From NCBI RefSeq assembly GCF_025118155.1, contig NW_026251409.1, positions 248,501-312,500 on the forward strand: a stretch of 64,000 nucleotides of DNA, written 5' to 3'. The translations under genes and the position numbers were made by a program. This stretch comes from Cokeromyces recurvatus. Taxonomy: Eukaryota; Mucoromycota; Mucoromycetes; Mucorales; Mucoraceae. Positions within the stretch are counted from its first letter, which is position 1. Each line of letters starts with the position of its first letter. The notes below the pieces were generated by a model. That model ran no database searches and was not told the origin of the DNA. It saw only the letters and a program-made list of their open reading frames with translations. Of the stretch, positions 22,859 through 33,300 are shown in pieces.

Positions 22859-25492
22859 ATGACAACAACAACCACTGAAAATGATAACAATAATGGCCTT
22901 CCTGTTATTCCTCTTTCTCCTATTGCACAATCCTACATTATTTGCTCGAATGCACTCAAATTAGCTACCGAGAAACTAACTGAAGCAAAAAAAGCAAAGC
23001 CTTCTGTTCAAGTTGGTGTACTAAGAAGTCTACTTGAGACTTCTAAAGTTGAAACACATAGACTCAACTCACTTATTCGAAAGATGCAGTCAGTAGAGGG
23101 TGCCACTGCCCTCTATTGGGATCCTGATTTATTGGCACGACAGATTGCTGTAATTGATTGTCAACTATTTAATCAAGTCTTTTTAGACAAACGAGCTCTT
23201 TCTCAACTTGATATGAAACAAACAAAATTAACTCATCTCATAGATTTCCATCATTACCTTAGTCATAGTTTTGCTCATCAACTTATTTATTGGGTTGAAA
23301 TTATAAGTATGGACAATAATAATATGGACAATCCTGTTGTGCCGCCAGTAAATCCTACTAAAGATAGTCTTATTACTCATTTAATACGTGTGGCTTATTT
23401 ACTTTTACATGCATACCATGATTTTTCTGGATTTGCAGCTATCATGAAGGCTCTCATGTTCCCCGAAGTCCGTCGTCTGAATAAAAAATTATGGAAAAAT
23501 GTGAGTTCTCGTACAAAGGATATGTTTCGTGATTTAGCTCAGATTGTATCACCTACAAAGGATTACTACGCTTATCAACTCTGTCTGCGTACCAAGTTAG
23601 AATCCCTTGCTAATTGGTCTAATCCATCCCATTATTCTAGAGAGGGTATGATGATTGTCGTACCTTGGATTCAACCTCATCTCTTAACAATTCGCTCTAT
23701 TGTCACAGCTTATACAGCGGGTGATAATGAGGGTCCTACTATGGCCGCCACCATGGGTGATGTGATCGTCTTGTCTGCTCCCGGGGTTTATAAACTAGAT
23801 GTGGAGATCGCCCTATTAGAATTATGCCAACATAACTCAACTCATAGTGATCTCGGCTTAGAAGATATCCTAACTGCCAATGGAATATTTCAACCAAGTA
23901 AAAAGAAATCAGCATCCAATGGTAATAATAAAAAGCGAGCTTCTATCTTAGCCAGTAGCAATCATCCTCAACATTTAAAGGCCATTCATCTTGAAGGATT
24001 ACGAACAGCTGTAATCCCCTTAGGTAATTTAAATGATTTAGCACCTGGAGAACAGTTAATCCACCATTGGCTTGTATCTCGTGTCTATCTTCGCAAAGAT
24101 CAACTTATTAATGAAAGTATGGAAGTAGAACCCTTAAAGACAGGTGAAACAATCATTTGTGACATGAATGAATTTGATGAATTATTATCGCATTCTACTT
24201 TCTCTAAACCTATTCCACAAAAAATATCGAATGATCATGATAATGATAATGATGATGGGGCTAGTTCTGATAACTCAAGTCCTGGAAACGCCGTATTACA
24301 CTCACATCAATTCGGATCTACTGCTTCTTCTACTCATCATAAATCACCAACACTAGATGAGGCCAAACAATCGGATGAATTGATTGAGCGAGAATTAGTT
24401 GATATGTCACATACTGCAAAGAAATCAGAAGGATTTATTAAAGATCAAGACTATAGTTCATTTATATCGCATAAAGCTTTTGCCTCATTAACTCCTAAAA
24501 AAGAATCTAGTCATAAGATTGACAAAGACAAAGACGATACAAACGGTAATAACGATAATGGTAATGGTGGTGAAGTAATGAGGACATTAATAAATGAAAA
24601 AAATAATAAAAAGCCGAGTACGACTAATACGCCCGTTGAGGAAGTAATGAATCCAACTGAGCAGCAGGAGGTTTTACCATTATCTACTAATGATGAAGTA
24701 AACTTCAATAAACTAAACCAAAAGGAAAATGAAATAAAAGAAGTAGAATTAAAAGAAATATCAAAGGAAAAAGATGCTGAAGAGAAAGAAATACCCAAGT
24801 TAGTATCTAAAGAAGAAAAAATTCAGCAAACATCAAATGCATCCTCCTCTTCTGTTTTATCTAGTTCAGCTACTACATCTTCTACTAACAGTAGTAAGCT
24901 GCAAAAATCAAAATTATCTCCATCTGCTCCAGAATTTATTCCTAGTAATGGTCAACAGAGTAAGAAATCAGAAAGTATTATAACCAACATAACAAATGAA
25001 CAATGGTCAGGTTATCCTATTCATGAAGAAGGTATGATAAGTAGTAGACATAGTGAGCCTTCTGAAGAAAAATGGGTTGGCTATCCTGTTTCCTCAAATA
25101 TGGATAATGCATATGAAAATCAGGCAGCAAAATATAGCAATAGTAATGAAAACGATAATGATGATGATGATGATGATGATGAGGTTTGGAAAGGATATCC
25201 TGGCCCCAATAGTATTAGTATAGATAGTCCAAGACGTGCTTCATCACAGTCTGAAACATCTGAAGAATGGAAGGGGTATCATGCAACAAAGATGGAAGCC
25301 GATTGGCAAAGAGAAAGTGCGTTAAAAGTACAGGAGCATGAATGGCAAGGATATGCGCTTGAAACATTAGATGAAGATGAATTAGATTCAAGTACTATGA
25401 TGGATGGTGAATTTGAAAAATCACGAAAAGCTCGTGGTCAGCACCGTAATCATAACGGTCAAATACTGGACAATTTCCAGAGAAAGAAATAA
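22859..25492 (+). CDS. RasGEF-domain protein with C-terminal WxGY repeats
   Basis: A single exon of 877 aa, long for an intronless gene in this window. Residues about 100-330 form a RasGEF (CDC25-type) catalytic domain: DPDLLARQIAVIDCQLFNQVF (structural-conserved region 1), then DSLITHLIRVAYLLLHAYHDFSGFAAIMKAL, FPEVRRLNKKLWKNV and a YYAYQ segment. No RasGEF_N, SH3 or PH domain is evident. The second half is Ser/Asn/Lys/Glu-rich and disordered. Near the end are five spaced copies of W-x-G-Y: QWSGYP, KWVGYP, VWKGYP, EWKGYH and EWQGYA. These are listed as a finding. Predicted to activate a Ras/Rap-like GTPase. An upstream 33-nt T-run at about 22757-22789 marks the promoter. The GEF call is firm at family level; target GTPase unknown. 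Confidence 0.82.
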   Translation: MTTTTTENDNNNGLPVIPLSPIAQSYIICSNALKLATEKLTEAKKAKPSVQVGVLRSLLETSKVETHRLNSLIRKMQSVEGATALYWDPDLLARQIAVIDCQLFNQVFLDKRALSQLDMKQTKLTHLIDFHHYLSHSFAHQLIYWVEIISMDNNNMDNPVVPPVNPTKDSLITHLIRVAYLLLHAYHDFSGFAAIMKALMFPEVRRLNKKLWKNVSSRTKDMFRDLAQIVSPTKDYYAYQLCLRTKLESLANWSNPSHYSREGMMIVVPWIQPHLLTIRSIVTAYTAGDNEGPTMAATMGDVIVLSAPGVYKLDVEIALLELCQHNSTHSDLGLEDILTANGIFQPSKKKSASNGNNKKRASILASSNHPQHLKAIHLEGLRTAVIPLGNLNDLAPGEQLIHHWLVSRVYLRKDQLINESMEVEPLKTGETIICDMNEFDELLSHSTFSKPIPQKISNDHDNDNDDGASSDNSSPGNAVLHSHQFGSTASSTHHKSPTLDEAKQSDELIERELVDMSHTAKKSEGFIKDQDYSSFISHKAFASLTPKKESSHKIDKDKDDTNGNNDNGNGGEVMRTLINEKNNKKPSTTNTPVEEVMNPTEQQEVLPLSTNDEVNFNKLNQKENEIKEVELKEISKEKDAEEKEIPKLVSKEEKIQQTSNASSSSVLSSSATTSSTNSSKLQKSKLSPSAPEFIPSNGQQSKKSESIITNITNEQWSGYPIHEEGMISSRHSEPSEEKWVGYPVSSNMDNAYENQAAKYSNSNENDNDDDDDDDEVWKGYPGPNSISIDSPRRASSQSETSEEWKGYHATKMEADWQRESALKVQEHEWQGYALETLDEDELDSSTMMDGEFEKSRKARGQHRNHNGQILDNFQRKK

Positions 25493-25679
25493 GTTTTATT
25501 ATACAAAAAAAAAAAGGGAATGGATATAACCTATAGTATTTATTTATGTATCAATCTCATTATTACTAAAGAAAATTTATTCTTATATTTTATATTTATC
25601 AAAAAAGAAAAGAAAATACCAGGCATCTATACCCCTTCCTTCCTTCCATTTATTATTAATAATAAATATACATTTTCTT

Positions 25680-27726
25680 TTATTCAAGAATAGTACTTTT
25701 TCTTCTATCTGCTTTAGCAGCCATTGATGCTGCTCTTGTATGCGAACTAGTGGATGTATCTGTATCTGCAGTTTTAAATACTCTTATCTGTTCCATTACA
25801 TCATCTAACATTTCTCTTGCTAGTTGATACACTTCCGTTCCCTCTTTATTATACATCAGGGAATTATTTAACATAAGAACAACATCACGTTCAAACTCTG
25901 TTGTAGTATTAATTAACTAAAAAAAATATATTTTTATATTTATATACTTAGTAAAAAATGCTTGCCATAGACTAATGATTGATTTACCCCATCTCTAATA
26001 CGATTTTTGATTGTCTTTAAATCCATAGGCCTTTTAACAATATCATAGTAATGAGGAGCAATATTCTCTTTAATTGGATTCATAAACATAGCTCCATTCT
26101 TATGGTTTGCAATTTCTCGCCATAATAAATTAATATTCTTTTGCCATGATTTATGTCTTTGATCATCTTTACTTAATCCCCTTCTACGTTCTGTTGTAGG
26201 TGTAGCTGCATTACTTTCACTGCCTGCAACACTTTCTGTACCGTCTCTTAAATTAATATCACTTGTGTCAGCTGGAGTCGTTCCCTGACTAACATCTATA
26301 AATACTATTATTTAAAAACCACCATGAATAAAACGAATGAGTATAAATCTACTACCTGGAGAATAATCTATTCGCGTTGTATCGATAACTAAAGGCTCTA
26401 TTTCTCGATCAGTGTTATTGTTAATCTCTTCCTCTGTTAAGGTTTCTAATTTGATTATGTATAAATATTTAATTCACTTTGACTAATGATAATAGAATAG
26501 AATACTTACCAGTAATAGAAGTATTTAAATCTTCAGTTTTCTGTCGTTTTAAGTTGGGCTCATCCCTATTGTCTACATTTTCTGGCTGACGTTTACGTGA
26601 TTCGGATATCTCTTCTTGTTCTTTTTTAATAGTTTGCACTAATTCATTATTATTTGTTTGACTAGATGTAGTTATATTGATTTCTGGAATAGATACTTTT
26701 TTAATTTCATGATCCTCTTTTTCTATTGAGCCAATAATTGGAGCTAGTGACTCTGCTTCACCTGTTATTACTGACTCTAGTCTTTTCACCGTTTCAAATT
26801 TAATTTCATTTTTATTATCATCTTCTTTTCTGGTCTCTGGTGTAACTTCCTCTGACTGTTCTATTGCTGTTGAAGTATCTTCCTGTCGAACTACTTTTGC
26901 ATTCTCTTTCTCTACTTGATTTTTTTCTTCATTTATGCTTTGATCATCTGCATTCGGTTTTTGCTGTTCTTCTTTATCAACTAATACACTGGTTGAATGA
27001 TTAGTATCCAATGCGGGTTCTGTTGTAATAGATATAGGTATAGGAGAGGAATTAGTTATGGGTAAGGATGTTGATTGAGTATTTGTCATGACATCAGATT
27101 CAGCCTGGGTATTTACTTCTTCTTTTATTGTGTGTGTGTTTATAGGATCTTCTTCTTCTTCTTCTTCATTAGACTGTATATCCGTGCTATTCTGAGAATC
27201 TTTTACTGAACTTAAAAGTTTGTCATCCCATTTGCCTGCACGAATGTCGTCTATTTCAGTTACTAAATTCAAGATTTTGTCTTCATCTTCTTTAATAGCT
27301 TTTTTTAATTCCTCTAAACGTAAATTGTATAATTGTCTTGCTAACTGAACTACAACTGGCATATCTTGATTAAGAGCATTTCGTCTATAATAGAATTAAA
27401 GCATCATTTATGAATTAAATGAACATTCAAAACTTGAATTAAGGATATTACTTTTCTTTACTTAATTCCTCTACCATTAGATAATATTGTAGTGAACAGT
27501 TCTATTATTTATAATTGTTTTAATTATTATTAGATCTTGTCTTTTTTTTGTCTTTTTTTTGTCTTTTTTTTTTATCTACCTTTTGATTGAAATAATCAGC
27601 AGGGCGATCTAGTAAAGCATGATGCTTTAAATTACGAGCAATTTGAAACCAGTTATCCTCTCCATATTTATAAACTGCTTGTGAGAGTAATAGTTTTTCC
27701 AAAACAGTCCATTCTGTAGTTGCCAT
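25680..27726 (-). CDS. SANT-bromodomain protein, Brd8/Bdc1-like NuA4 subunit
   Basis: Six exons: 27726-27580, 27501-27452, 27384-26510, 26445-26356, 26295-25988 and 25916-25680; 568 aa with consistent phases. The N-terminus is a SANT/Myb-like module (TEWTVLEKLLLSQAVYKYGEDNWFQIARNLK..RPADYFNQK-NCSLQYY), the BRD8 signature, followed by a helix (ARQLYNLRLEELKKAIKEDEDKI). The middle is a Ser/Thr/Glu-rich disordered region with possible nuclear signals (ESRKRQPE, LKRQK). The C-terminus, about 420-530, is a bromodomain (WREIANHKNGAMFMNPI...YYDIVKRPMDLKTIKNRI...NNSLMYN) with the acetyl-lysine Asn in NNSLMYN. In animals BRD8, and in fission yeast Bdc1, are in NuA4/TIP60 acetyltransferase. A 39-nt poly(A) tract lies about 36 bp upstream of the ATG. 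Convergent with the RasGEF gene. Confidence 0.88.
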
Positions 27727-27760
27727 GTTCTCTGCCCTTATTGTTGGTTTTTGGATTATT

Positions 27761-27801
<41 letters not shown>

Positions 27802-28915
27802 ATGAAAGATAATAATAAAATAATTCTGTCCAATCAGGATTAATAAACGAATAAAAAAAAATCCTTATAATTCCATTTATCAAATGCTATTTTTATTAAA
27901 AAAGACTCTTTCTTCTTTACCTTATATAATGTTCTATATCATATATATTATTATGACCATTTTCATATCCCTTTATTCAAATCAACTATATAGTATATAT
28001 ATAAAGGGTAGTAAAATCTACTAATACAAAGAGAGATCTTCTGCACAGGGCCAATTCAATCTATTTTGTTTTATTTGTAGAAGCAGCAACATTTATGCTT
28101 AACAGTTTTAAGTTACAATAATACGTATATCATTATAAATAATATTATTTATTCATAAAATACCAGATATTTGAAAAAAAAACAATTCGTAACAGCAGAC
28201 ATAACGGGTTTGTTTGTTTGTTTTTTTTTTTGCCACCCTATTCGCCCCCTATTTGAAGAATGCCTGGAAATTAGATCAGTATTAAGAAAACCTCTCCTTA
28301 TTAAAAAGAATGCTAACAGAGTTGAAGAAGCAGTCCAAAATATATATTATTAAAACTATCGAGGCTAGATCTGTCGCTTTCCAAAGTATCTTGATATTGA
28401 AAGAATATAAAATTGTAATACATAAGGCTTTTGTTTAACTACTCTTTTTATCGGTTATATTGGTTGTGAGATACTTGTGTTTATAATAAACTTTTACTCA
28501 TCCACTATCTTTAAACGCAAAGCACTTTAATTAGAAATAACAAGTTGATTCTATTCCGTAAACAAATAAATAAACAGAAAAGACGTAGTATGCTTCACTG
28601 TATAAATACACAGATAATACTATAAATTAGAATATATGATTTGGACTCTTATACTTTTGAACCCATATTGTTATGCTGCATGAAGGTAACTAAACAGAGA
28701 AAATAATGTTTTTTCTCTAACATGATTTTTATTGAGATAGAAGTTAATTGCCAATTTCAGGAGATAACTCTAATACTGAATGAAAGACTGACATTTTATT
28801 ACCATTATTCATTTCAAGAATTAAATAGGAGATTTAATATCATCAAATCATAAAATTTGAATAATAATTTATGTCCTAAAGAATTAGATATGTAATGGAA
28901 GTCTCAATACGGAAT
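27727..28915. other. intergenic, poly(A) tract and A/T-rich
   Basis: A-run at 27761-27799 next to the Brd8-like promoter. The rest has no gene: a plus-strand frame at 28171-28353 shows no family features and follows a T-run. Confidence 0.55.
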
Positions 28916-29389
28916 CTAATTTAAAGATGAGTCATTAAAGAAATAAGTCATGTTGATTTCTTTTTTTTTTCCTTCTTTATCAATTCTAACTCTAATATTA
29001 TTACCTTTATAGTGAGCGGTATATAAGAAACAAGTGATTGTATCAAGTTCCTTGACTGTTTGATTAGCAAAATGACGAGAAACAGCAGCTGCTAATTCTT
29101 CTTTGCTTGTCTTTGGCTTTGTCTTAATCTTATGAACTCTAGCATACTTTCGAAGGATTGAAATATCCATTGAATTAAAATCAATCTATTTATCCCAAAG
29201 AAGAAGGAAAAAAAATCAATTATGTTTTAATGTGTAGATGAACTCTTTTATCATTGTTACAGTTTGAAATTCTTTTCCAACGTTAGTCTCTGCTGCACGT
29301 CTCTTCTTTTCACGGTCTTTATCTCTGTCTAATGATTGATTTAAACCATTATTTGACGTTGTTTGTACTGGTTTTTGTTTGACGCCCAT
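28916..29389 (-). CDS. SAP30-like Sin3/HDAC complex subunit
   Basis: Exons 29389-29261 and 29185-28916, joined by a phase-0 GT-AG intron of 75 nt; 132 aa. The join gives KEFQT-IDFNSMDISILRKYARVHKI...SKEELAAAVSRHF, which matches the SAP30 Sin3-binding domain: [I/V]DF..L....LR.Y...H.L...SK..LA..V.RHF. The N-terminal 40 residues are short, basic and probably disordered (DRDKDREKKRRAAE). SAP30 bridges Sin3 and class-I histone deacetylase. The protein is compact compared with animal SAP30 (about 220 aa) and lacks a long N-terminal zinc finger. The start MGVKQKPV is favoured because upstream residues are a Phe/Ile run from A/T repeats. Shares a 173-bp promoter gap with the divergent RING gene. Confidence 0.85.
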
Positions 29390-29562
29390 GTTATTTATTA
29401 AAAAAATGTTGTATAAAAAAATAAAATAAAAATAAAAATAAATAAAAAGTATTATTTTTTTCATTTCTTCATTTTAATTATATGTGACTTTTCTGGCTAG
29501 AAAAAAATTACTGCATTTTATGAAATAGAGCTAGTTCTTGTAAAGTATGTTTTTTTTTCTAA
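29390..29562. promoter_or_regulatory. compact bidirectional promoter (SAP30-like / RING gene)
   Basis: Only 173 bp separate the two divergent start codons. The sequence is about 80% A/T with a short T-run just before the plus-strand ATG. No binding-site consensus recognised. Confidence 0.55.
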
Positions 29563-30363
29563 ATGTCATCTATTAAACGGAAAAGAGTTGATGATAAAAA
29601 TGAACAACCAACAAATATAATAATTAAACCAACCTGTACCATTTGTCTTCAAGAATATACAAATAGAACTTTTCTTCGACCTTGTTATCATTCTTATTGT
29701 TTTCAGTGCATTTGTCATTGGATCAACATGGCATCTTCAATTTGTCCAATCTGTAGACAGGCCATTGATTCTCTTGTATATAATATTGATGATGAAGATA
29801 ATACGTTTGATGAATATCATTTAAAAGATAAAGGAAACAAAGAATTACATGAACCACCACTTTATAGACGTAAATATACAACGCCAGAAGAAAGACTTCG
29901 AATAGAAAGAAAAAATGTTTATCTTGGTAAAGTTAAAGTGAAAAGTTATCCTGATCCATTACCTCGATATCAAAGCCTAACTGTGATTACACCCGAAAAT
30001 ATCCCAAGAGTATTTATTTATTTATTTATTTTATGTATTTATTTGATTTACGTATAAACTAACCATTCTTATTAGACGCGCATATTTTTACAGCATGAAC
30101 TAAAAATCATTCTTGGGCTAGATGCCTTTGATAAATTCCTTGAAGATCATTTTATAAAAATATTGCTTATACCTTATGAAACGAATAAGACTAAATCATC
30201 CACTAGTATAGAAGTGTATGATCCATTTATTATACATAAGTTATCTGAATGGTTAGATGATGATGAATCAGTTGCAACAAGACTCGTAAATGAATTAATG
30301 GCATATTTAAAATCAGGTCTTGCCTATAAACATTTTATATCTGCTACTATGTATAAAGAATAA
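29563..30363 (+). CDS. Topors-like RING-finger E3 ligase
   Basis: Exons 29563-30009 and 30076-30363; phase-0 intron of 66 nt; 244 aa. A C3HC4 RING lies at about 25-68: CTICLQEY...RPCYHSYCFQCICHWI...CPICRQAI. It is followed by a conserved basic stretch, LYRRKYTTPEERLRIERKNVY, resembling the region after the RING of Topors (RFRYRTTL...R...VY). The C-terminal half (ELKIILGLDAFDKFLEDHFIKILL...VARTRL-like NELMAYLKSGLAYKHFI) resembles the alpha-helical block that follows in fungal Topors-like proteins. Predicted nuclear ubiquitin (perhaps SUMO) ligase. The N-terminus IKRKRV is a possible nuclear signal. No Ser/Arg-rich tail, so it is much shorter than animal TOPORS. Confidence 0.8.
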
Positions 30364-31941
30364 CGATTTTTGTGCGTTATGATTATTATGTGTATATATG
30401 TAAATACAAGAAGTATGAAATAGATTGATATAAAGTAGTAGTAGTAGTAGTAATAATAATAATAATAGATTTAAACTCTCTGGATATAACATATAAAAAT
30501 TATACCTTATTATTAAACGGCTTATGTTATTTTCTAGTGTTAATATCAATAAATATGACTTGTCTTGATTATTTTTATATCATCGTTATTAACTGCTTAG
30601 GAATAGTTTATTAATCTGTATTGAGGACCTAATTCTTCTTTAACCTAGGATAACGAAAACTTCTTTTTTTCTGTAAGATTCAAAAAATAGCATATTCCAT
30701 GGTCGATGTGTAGAATTTAATTTTGAAACTTTTTTTTTGTAGCAATGAAAGAAGGGGGTTAATATAATGTTTATAAAGGAACCAGCAGGAGAAAAGAAAA
30801 GATACGTTAGAAGATAGTTGCGATAAATTGGATACAAAGATAAAATGAAAGCAAAAGCCAATACTAGATCCAAATTGTAGTTCTTGTAATATGGTAGATT
30901 ATACGACATCAAGAAGTCGAGACTGTACTAACAAATAATTTCACTTTTGACGAGATAATTGAAAAGGACCTTGGCCCTTTGAACTCAAGATACACAATAA
31001 GTTTATCTTCTGTCGATTTCCTCAGAGAAAGCAATGAAACTGCTAAAGAAAAAGAAAAAAACAATTATTGAACGTTCTTCATTTTTACATGTTATCTTCA
31101 ATGCTCAACTGTTGATAAATTACTCTATTTTGAATGAGTCTGGAACTTTGAGTGTAAATCGATAGAATATGACTATCTATTATTTATCTCCTAATAATCA
31201 TTTACATGATGGGTTTGTCATTCTTGCTTGTCTTGAAATTTAAGGCATTCTAGAACTGAATATAGCACCTATATTCATCATATACTGATCTGTAACGATT
31301 ATAGTATATTTTGGAATAGGGATGTTATGATTTGCAAAAACATATTTCTCATTTCAATAGAGATATGAGCTAGCCAGAGATGACCAATATTTTGTGTAAA
31401 TAATGAAATAAAAGCGTCACAACGAACATGGTTGCCTCTTCTTTAGAGAAGAGATTTAAAGATTTATACAGATAAGATAGTCATTCTATAGCAATAAAGC
31501 AGATACCAGTTTATTAATTTATTTATTTTTTTCTCTAATTTGGTATATTTTGCTTTTTCGAGTCGTTTCTCCTCATCCCTCCGAACTTTTGTAAGAAATT
31601 TTGCTATGATTTTTCAAGCTTTTTATTGTAATATTATTAAATGATTATTTGGAATGCTTCGTAGTCAATGTAGTAAATATTAGTAAATACCTAGAGGAAA
31701 GCACAAAAGCAAATTATTTTTTTTTTCTTACAGAAAGTTACAGGAGAATTTAAAAATTTCGAGGGGGAGGGGAAGTGACTTGAAAAACTACAATTTGCGA
31801 ATTAAAAAATAAAATAAAATAAAATAAATAACCTACGAACTCGATTATTTCTCATTATATCCTATATAACAAAGATAGTGGTATAAAATTCGTCTCTAAT
31901 TTATTTAGAGCACTTTTAATGAAGCCATATTTATTTGCTTT
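30364..31941. other. 1.6-kb intergenic region
   Basis: No gene supported. A minus-strand frame at 30640-30912 has no recognisable family. Contains a short (AGT/AAT)n run near 30437-30470 and (AAAAT)n near 31807-31828, just past the arrestin-like gene's stop. Confidence 0.5.
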
Positions 31942-32993
31942 TCATGCGGATAAAATGCTATTATAAGAAGGTAATAATGAAGGAATATTATGCTCGTAAT
32001 TATTAGCCATACTAATAGGAAATTGATGACGAATAGTACCAATATCCCTAATAATACTATTAGCTGAGGTTTCACTTGTATGTCTAAGTAATGCCATCAT
32101 TAGAGCTGGATCATAAGGTAACGTGTTCCAAATCTCGCCGTACGCTGGTAATGCCTTTACGGAGTTATCTATAGCAATTACTACAGGCAAAATAGTTCGT
32201 AATTCAGAAATATTCCTATCTTTATTTTCAATAGATACTATAAATTTTAATTTATGTCGAACTTTGACTGAATCATTATCAATATCACATTGTATCTCTG
32301 TTAATGAACTAGGAACTTTAATATCTATGACTGAGGTCCACAAGCCTTCCAAGTATCTCTCATGTGTATCATTCTGTTGTCCATAATAGTCCTCACGCAA
32401 ATAATGTATAACACGCCCATGTAGTTTATTTTTACCGTTAAATCGACCATGAATAGCATGGCAAGTCATATATTCTTTAAAAGTGCAGCATATATATTTG
32501 ATTCGTAAATGAGAAGTGAATGGAATAAAATGAACAGAGATAGGAATTGTATCGCCAGGACTATAAACTTTAGTAGGTATTGATATTGCATAATTAAGCT
32601 CGTTCCCGCATTGATGGGATATTAAGATTGGATCAAAATAATCAGTCGTAAGTAATGAAGATAATAGCTTTTGTCTTGAAATATGTACCTCCTTCCAGGT
32701 TGTATAATTAGGTAATAAGAAACTCGAACGCTCAGCAACAGCTTTTAATTGGTATTGAACTATAAAATATTTAGCCACGTAGGCTGATTCCGGTAAACTT
32801 CCGGGTAAAACTAATTCAAATTCATACGTATAATTCCCTGCTTCCAGTAACACTAAGCCATTATTTATACTCTCATCATTATTATTTTGTTGTGTTGCAG
32901 GTAAAAACATCCAAGTATGATTTATTAAAACTTGTTGATTTTTATGTTTTCGTTCATTGCCACCACCTAACACTTTAGGATATATATGATGGG

Positions 32994-33030
<37 letters not shown>

Positions 33031-33300
33031 TATATTTATAATAGGTGGATACTTACGTCGACTCCAACTCACTGTCATTGTACCATAAAAGTGTAAGGCT
33101 AATGATTGTAACTTGGTAGGTCTATCCAATTCTAAACTCAAGACACCTCTTAAGATGCATCCAGCCGACTCTGTAGACGATCCATACATTATTAACTGAT
33201 CATTCTCTAAATGAATCTTTAATTCTATACTTCTTTTTTCACTATTCTCATATTTGCGGCATTTAGTATTTTTTGGGAAAATACATATACATATATTATT
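31942..33300 (-). CDS. arrestin-fold adaptor protein (5' end unresolved)
   Basis: Supported exons: one ending at 33057 and one from 32972 to the stop at 31944-31942, separated by an 84-nt GT-AG intron that contains a 28-29-nt A-run. The protein shows arrestin_N features: IELKIHLENDQLIMYGSSTESAGCILRGVLSLEL...LALHFYGTMTVSWSR, then WMFLPA...LEAGNYTYEFELVLPGSLPES, and an arrestin_C half beginning GNELNYAISIPTKVYSPGDTIPISVHF. Fungal alpha-arrestins recruit HECT ubiquitin ligases to plasma-membrane transporters; a short PPxY-like motif was not clearly seen, so that role is inferred. The first ATG, 33189, lies inside the N-terminal beta-strand. The frame stays open with good arrestin sequence to about 33230 and has no ATG there, so a 5' exon upstream is likely; the start given is a limit, not a call. 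Confidence 0.7.

Noticed and set aside
24511..24798. 95-aa minus-strand frame within the RasGEF gene
   Set aside because: Antisense shadow of the Ser/Lys/Glu-rich disordered region.
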